Assembly (NCBI GenBank): GCA_934096035.1
Contig: CAKOKX010000001.1
Location: forward strand, 806,001-870,000
Source: an uncultured Bacilli bacterium
GTDB taxonomy: Bacteria > Bacillota_I > Bacilli_A > RF39 > UBA660
Length of the DNA stretch: 64,000 nucleotides
Direction: 5' to 3'
In this document: positions 48,269-56,821 of the stretch, in pieces
How positions within the stretch are numbered: position 1 is the first letter of the stretch
How the letters are laid out: every line of letters begins with the position of its first letter
Translations under genes and position numbers: made by a program
Notes under the pieces: model-generated
Seen by the model: only the letters and a program-made list of their open reading frames with translations
The model's database searches: none
Told to the model about the DNA's origin: nothing

Positions 48269-51199
48269 TTAGTTTTCTAATTTAGCACTAACTATTTTAC
48301 TTACACCAGATTCTTGCATTGTAATTCCATATAAAGAATCAGCATATTCCATCATTCTCTTTTTATGAGTAATTACTATAAATTGGCTTCTATTTTTTTC
48401 TTCACTTAGATACTTACCAAACATATCAACATTTACTTCATCCAATGCTGCCTCTGCTTCATCAAGGATAACGAATGGAGATGGCTTAACCTCAAGCATT
48501 GCAAATAATAAGCATATCGCCGTCAAAGCTTTTTCTCCCCCACTTAAGGAAACCGGAGAATTAATCTTTTTACCCGGAGGTATAGCAATAATATCAATAC
48601 CAGTATTAAGTAAATCATCTGGATCGCTTAAAACTAGTTCTCCTTTGCCACCTTTAAACATTAATTTAAATATTTTACTAAATTCAACTTTAATGTTTTC
48701 AAATGAATTTTTAAATTTATCAACCATTATTTCATCCATTTCTTTAATGATTTCTTTAAGTTCACTTGAAGCACTTTCCAAATCAAATTTTTGACTATTT
48801 AAAAATTCATATCTTTTAGAAATTCTATCATACTCTTCAATAGCACCAACGTTTACATTACCTAAACTAGATAATTCTTTTTTTAAATTTTTTACATGTT
48901 CACGAGCTATATCACTATCCATCTCTAAATTATAGCTTCCACATGCTGCTTCATAAGTTAAATTATATCCATTATTTAATTCATCTAACAAATTATCTAA
49001 TTTAACTTCTATTTTTCCAGAAATAATTTCTTTATTTTTTAACTCATTATTTACTAAATTATAACTACTATTACTATCTCTAAGTTTTTTATCAAGTTCA
49101 TTTATTTCATCATTCAAATCATTTTTTTCTTTACTTATTACTTTAATATCTTTTTCAAGTAATTCTTTACTCTTACTTAAATTATTAATCTTTTCCATAA
49201 GCAATACTAAATGTTCATCTAACTTATTACTTTTTAAATCATTTATCCCTTCAAGTTCACTTAAAATACCTTTATGTTCTTCATTCATTCTACTTAAATT
49301 AGTTCTCTTATTAAATAGTTCTTCATTTAATAAAACAACATATTTATTTAAAACATTTTCTCTTTCTTCAAGTTCTAATGATTCTTCATTTAAATTATTT
49401 ACTTCTTCACTCAATTCTTTTATTTTAATTTCTAATTTTTGTAAATCATTTTTTTGTTTATTAAGTTCATTCTTTTCATTTAACATTGTATTTTTCTTAC
49501 TAGTACCACCAGTAATAGAACCACCCACATGAAGTATTTCTCCATCTAATGAAACAACTTTATATTTATAATTAATTAATTTACCAATAATATTTAATGT
49601 TCTTTCATTATCAACCACAATTACTTGTCCTAATTGATTTTCAATTACATTTTTATATTTACCATCATAAGTAATTAAATCACTAAGAATTCCAATATAA
49701 CCATTAATATTTTTAATATCATTTATTACCTCACTACTTGCATATCTAGACTTAATTACATTTAATGGATAAAATGTTGCTCGTCCTAACTTTCTTTCTT
49801 TCAAAAAATCTATGGCACTTAATGCCGCATTATCATCATCAACAACTAAATAATTACTACTTGACCCTAATGCAATATCTGTAGCTATCATATATTTTTC
49901 TGGTATATCCAAAAGTTTTCCAATTGTATTATGAATGCCATGAAGTCTAGGATTATTTAAAATATTTCTAACACTAACCGGAGCAGATTCAGCACTCATT
50001 ATATTATTTTCTAATATTTCAATTTTATTTTCTAATAAAAACTTAGCCTTAGTTGCTTCCATCAAAGAATTATTAGCTGTACTTTTCTTAACTTTTAACA
50101 CTAAAAGTTTATTCTTTACTTCTTCACCTTTTTCTCTTTGATCATTAACACTTGCTTCAATATCTAATATTTCTCTTTCTAAAACTGTAATATTTTTATT
50201 TATATTAAGTTCATCCTCTTTTAACTTAATTAAATTATCATCTATTACATCTTTATTTGCTTCATATTTTTTTCTTTCAACAGTTATCTTTTTTTCACTA
50301 TTTAAATTACCTATTTCTTCAGTTATTTTAAGTAATTCTTCTCTTTTTCTATTTACTCTTTCTTCTAATTCCAGATTCTTTAATTTTAATTTCTCTAATT
50401 TAGAATCTCCGACACTATCTTTTAAAGTAATTAATTTTTCTTTCAAATTTTTAATTTCTTCACATATTTTAGAATATTCTAAATTTAAATCTGTTATATC
50501 TTTTGCTATTAAAGCAATATCAATACTTTCTAACTCACCTTTTATATCAACATATCTTTTAGCTACGATGCTTTGTTCTTTTAAAGGTTCAACTGTTTTA
50601 GAAAGTTCATCAATAACTAACTTAATGCGCATTAAGTTTTCTTCAGTTCTCTCTAACTTCTTTAAACTTTCTTCCTTACGTTTTTTATATTTTAAAACCC
50701 CAGCTGCACTTTCAAATATAACTCTTCGATCACTTGATTTAGAATTTACTATATCTGTTACATTTCCTTGACTAATTATATTAAATGCATTAGCTCCAGC
50801 ACCAGAATCAATAAATAAATCAGTTATATCCTTAAGTCTAACCCTTGAATTGTTAATATAATACTCATTTTCACCAGTTGAATAAACTATTCTTTTTATT
50901 TCCACTTCTTTAAAATCACTATGTAAATAATGATCACTATTATCAAAAACCAAAGCAACCATTGCTCTTTTTTGAGCTTCTCTAGATTCACTACCACTAA
51001 AAATACAATCGGTCATATTATTTTGACCACGCAAGGATTTAACTGATTGCTCTCCTAAAACCCATCTTACGGCATCAACAATGTTACTTTTTCCAGAACC
51101 ATTTGGTCCAACAATTCCAGTTATTCCGGGATTAATTTCCAAATCTAATTTATCTGCAAAAGATTTAAAACCTTGTGCTCTTATACTTTTTAAATACAT
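48269..51199 (-). CDS. smc: chromosome segregation protein SMC, short form
   Basis: SMC is the ATPase of condensin. The 976-residue protein has Walker A GPNGSGKSNIVDAVRWVLGE (residues 32-51), a long coiled coil, a hinge around 410-560 (ARFYPLNVIKSR-like RATFYPLNVI, GGSITGGTSKKNTM), and a second coil. At the end are the signature LSGGEKALTAICLLFAML and Walker B FVILDEAEAALDEVN. All functional motifs are intact, yet it is about 200 residues shorter than usual bacterial SMC, so the arms are shorter. It begins directly after the rnc stop codon (rnc-smc operon). Confidence 0.94.
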   Translation of the reverse strand: MYLKSIRAQGFKSFADKLDLEINPGITGIVGPNGSGKSNIVDAVRWVLGEQSVKSLRGQNNMTDCIFSGSESREAQKRAMVALVFDNSDHYLHSDFKEVEIKRIVYSTGENEYYINNSRVRLKDITDLFIDSGAGANAFNIISQGNVTDIVNSKSSDRRVIFESAAGVLKYKKRKEESLKKLERTEENLMRIKLVIDELSKTVEPLKEQSIVAKRYVDIKGELESIDIALIAKDITDLNLEYSKICEEIKNLKEKLITLKDSVGDSKLEKLKLKNLELEERVNRKREELLKITEEIGNLNSEKKITVERKKYEANKDVIDDNLIKLKEDELNINKNITVLEREILDIEASVNDQREKGEEVKNKLLVLKVKKSTANNSLMEATKAKFLLENKIEILENNIMSAESAPVSVRNILNNPRLHGIHNTIGKLLDIPEKYMIATDIALGSSSNYLVVDDDNAALSAIDFLKERKLGRATFYPLNVIKSRYASSEVINDIKNINGYIGILSDLITYDGKYKNVIENQLGQVIVVDNERTLNIIGKLINYKYKVVSLDGEILHVGGSITGGTSKKNTMLNEKNELNKQKNDLQKLEIKIKELSEEVNNLNEESLELEERENVLNKYVVLLNEELFNKRTNLSRMNEEHKGILSELEGINDLKSNKLDEHLVLLMEKINNLSKSKELLEKDIKVISKEKNDLNDEINELDKKLRDSNSSYNLVNNELKNKEIISGKIEVKLDNLLDELNNGYNLTYEAACGSYNLEMDSDIAREHVKNLKKELSSLGNVNVGAIEEYDRISKRYEFLNSQKFDLESASSELKEIIKEMDEIMVDKFKNSFENIKVEFSKIFKLMFKGGKGELVLSDPDDLLNTGIDIIAIPPGKKINSPVSLSGGEKALTAICLLFAMLEVKPSPFVILDEAEAALDEVNVDMFGKYLSEEKNRSQFIVITHKKRMMEYADSLYGITMQESGVSKIVSAKLEN

Positions 51200-51850
51200 T
51201 TACTTCACCACACTTTTATTTAAAGCATCCAATGCTGCATTTTGTTCAGCTTCTTTTTTGCTTTTACCAATACCCTTTCCATATATTATATCATCTATTT
51301 TTACTGCCATTTCAAAATTCTTATCATGAGCTTCACCATATTCACGAATTAATACATATTCTAAAGACTTCTTATTTGTTTGCACAGCTTCTTGTAATTT
51401 TGTTTTATAATCAGTATTAAAATCCCAACCTTCTTTAATAAATGGCACAATAATATCTTGTAAATATTTTTTTACAACTTCATATCCTTGATCTAAATAT
51501 ATTGATGCCGCTACAGCTTCAAAAACATCAGCAATAATTGTATCATTCAAATTATGTATTTGTCCATGTCCAAGTCTAATATATCCATCAATACCAAGTT
51601 TTTTAGAATATGTTGCTAAAGCTTTTTCACAAACATAATTAGCTCTAATCTTGGTCATTTCACCTTCACTATAATCTGTATTTAAATATAAATATTCACT
51701 AGTTACTGCTTCTAGTATTGCATCTCCCAAATATTCTAATCTTTCATAGTTATCACAATTATGTTCATTTGAATAACTACTATGAGTTAAAGCAGTTTCT
51801 AACAACTCTTTGTTTTTAATTTCAATACCCATTTTTTCTAAATATTTCAT
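51200..51850 (-). CDS. rnc: ribonuclease III
   Basis: RNase III cleaves double-stranded RNA in rRNA processing and antisense regulation. The 216-residue protein carries the signature ERLEYLGDAILEAVTSEYL (residues 38-56) with the catalytic Glu/Asp, the second acidic site ADVFEAVAASIYLDQG, and a C-terminal double-stranded RNA binding domain (YKTKLQEAVQTN, then GIGKSKKEAEQNAALDAL). It precedes smc with no gap. Its substrates could include the antisense pairs proposed in this window. Confidence 0.95.
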   Translation of the reverse strand: MKYLEKMGIEIKNKELLETALTHSSYSNEHNCDNYERLEYLGDAILEAVTSEYLYLNTDYSEGEMTKIRANYVCEKALATYSKKLGIDGYIRLGHGQIHNLNDTIIADVFEAVAASIYLDQGYEVVKKYLQDIIVPFIKEGWDFNTDYKTKLQEAVQTNKKSLEYVLIREYGEAHDKNFEMAVKIDDIIYGKGIGKSKKEAEQNAALDALNKSVVK

Positions 51851-51904
51851 ATTATCATATCCATTTCTATATAATTATAACAAATTTTTTCTATTTTGAA
51901 AACA

Positions 51905-51933
51905 TTTACAAACGAATAATTATATAGTAAAAT
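51905..51933 (+). promoter_or_regulatory. promoter of yidD and the ZnuA-like gene
   Basis: TTTACA, 17 bases, TAAAAT on the plus strand, followed by a short leader with AAAAGGTGG. Confidence 0.55.
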
Positions 51934-51951
51934 GTTTAAAAGGTGGTATTT

Positions 51952-52176
51952 ATAAAAAAATTATTAATTTATATTATCAGAGGGTATCAAGTAACCCCTA
52001 CTCATGCCCATTCAATGTGCAGATTTACTCCGACATGCAGCGAGTATATGATTGATGCCTTAAATGAATTTGGGCTATTCAAAGGATTAAAATTAGGAAT
52101 CAAAAGAATACTTAAATGTCATCCTTTTGGAAAATATGGACATGATGAGATTAAGAAAGAAGGAAAAACAATATGA
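51952..52176 (+). CDS. yidD: membrane protein insertion efficiency factor YidD, probable AUA start
   Basis: YidD is a small protein that assists YidC-dependent insertion. The core YIIRGYQVTPTHAHSMCRFTPTCSEYMIDAL, then KGLKLGIKRILKCHPFG, is unmistakable, with the three family cysteines. No ATG exists at the N-terminus. Alignment to the family start (MKKLLI) places the first codon at ATA, five bases after the AGGTGG ribosome binding site, the spacing used by neighbouring genes. An in-frame GTG nine bases earlier lies inside that site. The last codons overlap the next gene by four bases. Confidence 0.88.
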   Translation: MKKLLIYIIRGYQVTPTHAHSMCRFTPTCSEYMIDALNEFGLFKGLKLGIKRILKCHPFGKYGHDEIKKEGKTI

Positions 52177-53027
52177 AAAAACTATTTTTAATTATATTAA
52201 GTGCATTTCTTTTAACAGGATGTAGTCTAAAAAAAGACAATTTAGAAAATGCTACAATTTATACAACTATATATCCAGTTAAATATTTAACTGAATTTAT
52301 GTATAAAGATTATGGAACAATCGAAAGCATTTATCCAAGTGGTGCAGATGTCTATAATTATGAACTTACAGATAAACAAATAAAAAAATATGCCAAATCA
52401 GATCTTTTCATCTATAATGGCTTAAGTAATGAAAAGACAATAGCTAAAAATCTAATCAATAAAAATAAAAACTTATTAATAATTGATGTTTCTAACGGAT
52501 TATCTTATAAAAATGGTGTTAAAGAATTATGGATGAGTCCAAATAACTATTTAATGCTTGCTAAAAACATTAAAGATTATTTAAAAGAATATTTAGAAAG
52601 TCAAATAATATCAGATTATGTTGAAAAAAAATATCAAGAATTATCGGAAATATTATCTTTAAAAGATGCTGACTTAAGGGCCATTGGTAAAGAAGCTCAA
52701 TCAAAAGGAACAAACACTCTGGTAGTTAGTGATAATGTATTTAAGTTTTTAGAAAACTATGGATTTAATATTGTTTCCTTAGATGAAGAAACTTTAACTG
52801 AAGGAACACTTAACTCCATTAAAAACAACTTCAAAAAAGAAACATATACAACAATATTAGTTTTAGATAATAATTATACAGAAAATATAAAAACAATCGT
52901 AAATGATTATAAAGCCAAAACAATTGATGTTAAATCGATGATTAATATTGAAACAGATAATACAGACGATTATTTAACAGTAATGCAAGATTTTATTGAT
53001 AATATTGAAAATATTTGCATAAGCTAA
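52173..53027 (+). CDS. ZnuA/AdcA-like solute-binding lipoprotein lacking the usual His ligands
   Basis: The 284-residue protein has a lipoprotein signal (MKKLFLIILSAFLLTGCS, lipobox LTGC). Its fold is that of cluster A-I metal-binding proteins: TIYTTIYPVKYLTEFM at the start, KYAKSDLFIYNGL, ELWMSPNNYLMLAKNI, and TLVVSDNVFKFLENYGF. In zinc/manganese binders a histidine follows GxxP and another precedes the W-x-xP-N motif. Here the sites read SGADVYNYE and KELWMSPNN, so both histidines are gone. It may bind another ligand or have lost metal binding. No ABC permease is adjacent. Confidence 0.78.
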   Translation: MKKLFLIILSAFLLTGCSLKKDNLENATIYTTIYPVKYLTEFMYKDYGTIESIYPSGADVYNYELTDKQIKKYAKSDLFIYNGLSNEKTIAKNLINKNKNLLIIDVSNGLSYKNGVKELWMSPNNYLMLAKNIKDYLKEYLESQIISDYVEKKYQELSEILSLKDADLRAIGKEAQSKGTNTLVVSDNVFKFLENYGFNIVSLDEETLTEGTLNSIKNNFKKETYTTILVLDNNYTENIKTIVNDYKAKTIDVKSMINIETDNTDDYLTVMQDFIDNIENICIS

Positions 53028-53056
53028 TTGACAAGAACCTACTTTTATATTAAAAT
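53028..53056 (+). promoter_or_regulatory. promoter of tRNA-Ser
   Basis: TTGACA, 17 bases, TAAAAT, starting one base after the stop codon of the lipoprotein gene and about 15 bases before the tRNA. Confidence 0.7.
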
Positions 53057-53071
53057 ATAGAAGTAGCTTAT

Positions 53072-53164
53072 GGAGCAGTACTCAAGAGGCTGAAGAGGGA
53101 TCCCTGCTAAGGATTTAGGTCGGCGAATGCTGGCGCGGAGGTTCAAATCCTCTCTGCTCCGCCA
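53072..53164 (+). tRNA. tRNA-Ser (GCT anticodon)
   Basis: Acceptor stem GGAGCAG/CTGCTCC, anticodon loop CTGCTAA with anticodon GCT (serine AGC/AGU), and a long variable arm as expected for class II tRNA-Ser. TTCAAAT is in the T-loop, and CCA is encoded. Confidence 0.95.
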
Positions 53165-53178
53165 TTTAAGTAATTTTA

Positions 53179-53206
53179 AAACTTCCAAATTTATGGAAGT
53201 TTTTTT
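53179..53206 (+). terminator. terminator of tRNA-Ser
   Basis: AACTTCCA and TGGAAGTT form a stem around a 6-base loop, followed by TTTTTTG. Confidence 0.8.
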
Positions 53207-53208
53207 GT

Positions 53209-54228
53209 TTATAAATCATTAATTGGTTCAAATTGTCTTGAAAGTTTAAGACTTTCAGTTTCATAGCCATATAAATTACAATCATCAAATGTATCTGAAA
53301 AAAATAAAGCTCCTCTTTCTCCAATCATGCAAATGCTTCTAAGATTGGCAGCAAACGTTCCATAATTATTCCATTTACATCTAGCATTTAAAATAGGTTT
53401 TATGACTTCTGCATCAGTTATCTTTTTATCTAAATCTATATTATCATGTTTTAAATCAAGTGACTTATCACATATAGAATTATACAAATACATTCCTGAT
53501 GCTTCAATTGGATTAAATTCTACTATATCAATAAGTCCTTTAGAATCTTCCATTAAATCAACAACATAAGTACCTGGATAATTTTTAACAATATTTAAAG
53601 CAAAATCCAACACTTTATTTTCAATTTTATGGCTTTGAAAAAAAGTTAATCTTGATATATTATATATTTTACCATCAATAACAACACATCTATATTCTTT
53701 AGTACCTATTTTATCTTCTTTAATATCTACAAAGGTACTTACTATAAATAGTTCGTTTTCATGAAACATTAAAGCTTTACAAAAATTACAATTAGTTCTT
53801 TCTAAAATATTTGGGTTAATAACTCCAACAAAATTTTTTGTAACAGTTTTAATAAACATTTTTTCTCCAAATAATTCTTTTAAATATCTAATATTTTCTT
53901 CTTTTAATAATTCTCTTCCTTCAAATACTAAAACATCTCTATTAGTTTTAATATATAAAGGCCAAAGTTCAATTTTATTTACCATATCTATATTATTAAT
54001 CGGTATACCGCCTTTACTTTCAATAGCATTTATAATAATTTCAACTTGTAAGGCACCAGTTCTAGGAAAAACTCTTTGTCCCTTGATAGAACACGCTTTT
54101 CCTTTTAAATTGTAAAAATTATCATTAATTTCATCATATAAAACCACAGGGTATTTTTTTTTAACATTATTAATTTCCTTAATAATATCTTCATTTATTA
54201 TAATTCTTTTATCATAACAATATATCAT
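53209..54228 (-). CDS. ATP-grasp domain protein (R2K clade-like)
   Basis: The 339-residue cytoplasmic protein shows a C-terminal ATP-grasp half: MFIKTVTKNF (lysine binding ATP), EYRCVVIDGKIYNISR, and VVDLMEDSKGLIDIVEFNPIEASGMYLYN, whose Asp/Glu and Asn are the metal ligands. An N-terminal alpha/beta domain precedes it. It resembles the R2K clade of ATP-grasp enzymes often linked to peptide modification or toxin systems; the precise clade is from memory. AAAGGAG precedes the ATG. It stands alone among tRNA genes, with no substrate gene nearby. Confidence 0.72.
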   Translation of the reverse strand: MIYCYDKRIIINEDIIKEINNVKKKYPVVLYDEINDNFYNLKGKACSIKGQRVFPRTGALQVEIIINAIESKGGIPINNIDMVNKIELWPLYIKTNRDVLVFEGRELLKEENIRYLKELFGEKMFIKTVTKNFVGVINPNILERTNCNFCKALMFHENELFIVSTFVDIKEDKIGTKEYRCVVIDGKIYNISRLTFFQSHKIENKVLDFALNIVKNYPGTYVVDLMEDSKGLIDIVEFNPIEASGMYLYNSICDKSLDLKHDNIDLDKKITDAEVIKPILNARCKWNNYGTFAANLRSICMIGERGALFFSDTFDDCNLYGYETESLKLSRQFEPINDL

Positions 54229-54254
54229 AATGCAACTCCTTTATTGCAAATAAA

Positions 54255-54272
54255 AACTCCTACTACGGAGTT
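54255..54272 (-). terminator. terminator of the tRNA-Ile/tRNA-Glu transcript
   Basis: AACTCC and GGAGTT form a stem around TACTAC, followed on the minus strand by TTTTATTTG. Confidence 0.7.
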
Positions 54273-54283
54273 ATAATCAAAAT

Positions 54284-54360
54284 TGGTGACCCGTACGGGA
54301 TTTGAACCCATGTATGCATGCGTGAAAGGCATGTGTGTTAAACCGCTTCACCAACGGGCC
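54284..54360 (-). tRNA. tRNA-Glu (TTC anticodon)
   Basis: Acceptor stem GGCCCGT/ACGGGTC (one G-U), anticodon loop CTTTCAC with anticodon TTC, GGTTCAAAT in the T-arm, CCA encoded. It is nine bases from tRNA-Ile and cotranscribed with it. Confidence 0.95.
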
Positions 54361-54368
54361 ATTATTAA

Positions 54369-54445
<77 letters not shown>

Positions 54446-54463
54446 ACTAACAAAACCTTTTTA

Positions 54464-54492
54464 ATTTTACAATATTTTTTTGCTTTTGGCAA
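54464..54492 (-). promoter_or_regulatory. promoter of tRNA-Ile/tRNA-Glu
   Basis: TTGCCA, 17 bases, TAAAAT on the minus strand. A second candidate (TTTACA, 17 bases, TATAAT) lies about 70 bases further upstream, so tandem promoters are possible. Confidence 0.6.
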
Positions 54493-54582
54493 TACCCTTT
54501 TGTAAAATTTTTGATCTTTTTTGCTGATGTATTAACATTATACTATATAAACATAGTCTTGTAAATAGATTTTCTACAAAAA

Positions 54583-54612
54583 ATAACAATATATTTAAAC
54601 ATATATTGTTAT
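54583..54612 (-). terminator. terminator of the phosphohexomutase gene
   Basis: ATAACAATATAT and its complement form a perfect 12-bp stem around TTAAAC, followed by TTTTTTG on the minus strand. It contains the stop codon. Confidence 0.7.
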
Positions 54613-55988
54613 AACATATCTACAGGTTTATTATATTCTTCAATCATTGGCAAATATATATTTTGTAATGAAATTATCCCCTGTTCACTTGTTGCTTCTG
54701 CTCTAAATGTTAAATTAGGTCCGGTATTGCTTGCTCTTACTAAAACCCATCCATTTGTATAAGTAATTCTAACGCCATCAATATCATTTATTGGATAATT
54801 TTTCATTTTCGCATATGTTTTTACCTGTTCTACAACATTAAATTTTATATTATCATCACTTGGAATCTTTATTTCTGGTGTAGAATAATATTTTGGAAAA
54901 TCTTTTATCATCTTACTTAACTTTTCACTTGTCTTACTCATTATTTCAAGTAATCTTAAAGAAGCATATATTGCACTTGCGCAATCAGCATCACGATCTC
55001 TAAAATACAAGTGTCCAGAATATTCACCACCAAAAGGCAAATTTTCTTCATGCGTTTTAAATTCTGTATAAGATGCACCAGTTCGATACAATATTGCTTT
55101 TCCACCCCAAGCGTTAATCATATCTTCCATTACTTTAGAACATTTAACATCATATAAAAATGTTTTATTAGATACTGTATTAAACATATCTTTAATATAT
55201 AAAAGCATTAAAGATTCTATTGGCATTACTTCTCCATTTTCCATTACCACACCAATTCTATCTCCATCTCCATCATAAGCAACTCCAAAGTCTGCTCTAT
55301 TTTCTTTAACAGCTTTTTGAAGTTGAACCATATTTTCTTTTACACAAGGATCTGGATGGTGATTTGGAAATGTTCCATCAGAAATATCATTGATATAAAT
55401 TGGATTACAAAATGCATTATCAAATACTTTTCTTATTATATGACAAGTTGCACCATTTCCTGGGTCAATTACAACCTTTCTTTTATTTTTACCATACTTA
55501 ATAGAAAATTTTAAGTATTCTAAATATTTATCAGTAATATTTGTATTAGTAATTTTTCCTTGACCATTTTTAAAATTTCCATCATAAGTATAATTTTTAA
55601 AATCTTCAATCATTTCTCCCCGAGCATTAATCATACCATCAAAAGACATTTTAAAACCATTATCATCTTTTGGATTATGTGAAGCTGTTACCATAATACC
55701 AGGCATTTGATTTAAATATCTAGCATAATAGTTCATAGGTGTCGTAGTATACCCTAAAGAAATAATATTTATTCCACTAGAAACCAAACCTTTAATAAGG
55801 TTTTGAGTTAACGCTTCACTTGATAATCTATTATCATGAGAAACTATACAAGTATTTTTATTATATTTCTCTTGTAAATAAGAACCATAACTCTTACCTA
55901 TTGTAAAAGCTACTTGTTCATTTATAGTTTTAGGATATGTTCCTCTAATATCATAAGCTCTAAATATTTCTTCATTTATTACTTCCAT
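54609..55988 (-). CDS. phosphomannomutase/phosphoglucomutase
   Basis: This alpha-D-phosphohexomutase interconverts hexose 1- and 6-phosphates for cell-surface sugar synthesis. The 459-residue protein has the N-terminal FRAYDIRG, the phosphoserine loop VTASHNPKDDNG (about residues 97-108), the metal loop DGDGDRIG (about 235-242), the sugar loop GGEYSGH (about 318) and a C-terminal phosphate site RASNTGPNL. The N-terminal pattern favours the PMM/PGM (AlgC-like) subgroup. It lies 16 bases after deoD, so the two form an operon. Confidence 0.93.
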   Translation of the reverse strand: MEVINEEIFRAYDIRGTYPKTINEQVAFTIGKSYGSYLQEKYNKNTCIVSHDNRLSSEALTQNLIKGLVSSGINIISLGYTTTPMNYYARYLNQMPGIMVTASHNPKDDNGFKMSFDGMINARGEMIEDFKNYTYDGNFKNGQGKITNTNITDKYLEYLKFSIKYGKNKRKVVIDPGNGATCHIIRKVFDNAFCNPIYINDISDGTFPNHHPDPCVKENMVQLQKAVKENRADFGVAYDGDGDRIGVVMENGEVMPIESLMLLYIKDMFNTVSNKTFLYDVKCSKVMEDMINAWGGKAILYRTGASYTEFKTHEENLPFGGEYSGHLYFRDRDADCASAIYASLRLLEIMSKTSEKLSKMIKDFPKYYSTPEIKIPSDDNIKFNVVEQVKTYAKMKNYPINDIDGVRITYTNGWVLVRASNTGPNLTFRAEATSEQGIISLQNIYLPMIEEYNKPVDML

Positions 55989-56004
55989 CTAATCACCCTA
56001 TTTC

Positions 56005-56742
56005 TTATTTTATTATGGCTTCAAGTGCTAATTTTATCATATTATTTAAAGACGTTTGTCTTTCTTCAATAGATAAAACAACATCACTAAATTTTGAATC
56101 TACAACAGTAGCAATAGCAGTTGCATGTCTTCCCATACTATTTGCTACATGAATAAGACCAAAGGCTTCCATTTCTTCTCCCAATACTTCATATTCTTTT
56201 GGAATTCTAGAAAGAACCCTTTCAAAATCAATGTAAGGCCCAAAAACATCCATTGTAGTAAGCATTCCTTTATGTAAATTGTCATTTAATCCAAGTTCAT
56301 TTGCAGCCAACATTACATTTTCATTTAATGATTTATCAGCAACTACCACTCTTTCTCTATAATTATTATAAGTATAAGCAAAATTTGATTCACTATAAAC
56401 ACTTTCACTTAAAAGCATATCATTAATATTGGCCTTTGGACTAACAGCTCCACAAGTACCAATTCTAATTATCTTTTCTACTCCAAAGAAATGAAATAAC
56501 TCAAAAGAATAAATACCCATACTAGGCATCCCCATTCCACTACCCATGACAGTAACAGGTACACCTTTATAAGTTCCAGTAAATCCTAACATATTTCTAA
56601 CACTAGTTACACACTTAGCATTTTCTAAAAAATTTTCAGCAATATATTTAGCACGCAAAGGATCCCCTGGCATCAAAACCAATTTTGCTACATCATCTTT
56701 TTTTTCTACTTCAATATGAATTGGATTTTCACCTAAAAACAT
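56005..56742 (-). CDS. deoD: purine nucleoside phosphorylase DeoD type
   Basis: This hexameric PNP splits purine nucleosides with phosphate. The 245-residue protein has PGDPLRAKYIAENFL (phosphate site), GSGMGMPSMGIYSFEL, GTCGAVSP, the base-binding EVLGEEMEAFGL and TIATVVDS-like ATAIATVVDSKF with the catalytic Asp. Start: MFLGENPIH, because AAGGTTGAT fits that ATG; two further starts within four codons are less well placed. It is cotranscribed with the phosphohexomutase, so ribose-1-phosphate handling could be linked. Confidence 0.93.
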   Translation of the reverse strand: MFLGENPIHIEVEKKDDVAKLVLMPGDPLRAKYIAENFLENAKCVTSVRNMLGFTGTYKGVPVTVMGSGMGMPSMGIYSFELFHFFGVEKIIRIGTCGAVSPKANINDMLLSESVYSESNFAYTYNNYRERVVVADKSLNENVMLAANELGLNDNLHKGMLTTMDVFGPYIDFERVLSRIPKEYEVLGEEMEAFGLIHVANSMGRHATAIATVVDSKFSDVVLSIEERQTSLNNMIKLALEAIIK

Positions 56743-56783
56743 TTTCATCAACCTTACTTTCTAAAATAATTCTATCAAAAAAA

Positions 56784-56801
56784 AGACTATTTTACTAGTC
56801 T
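56784..56801 (-). terminator. terminator of the membrane-anchored HTH gene
   Basis: AGACTA and TAGTCT form a stem around TTTTAC, with TTTTTTTTG after it on the minus strand. Confidence 0.65.
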
Positions 56802-56821
56802 ATTTTAATATTTTACATTTT

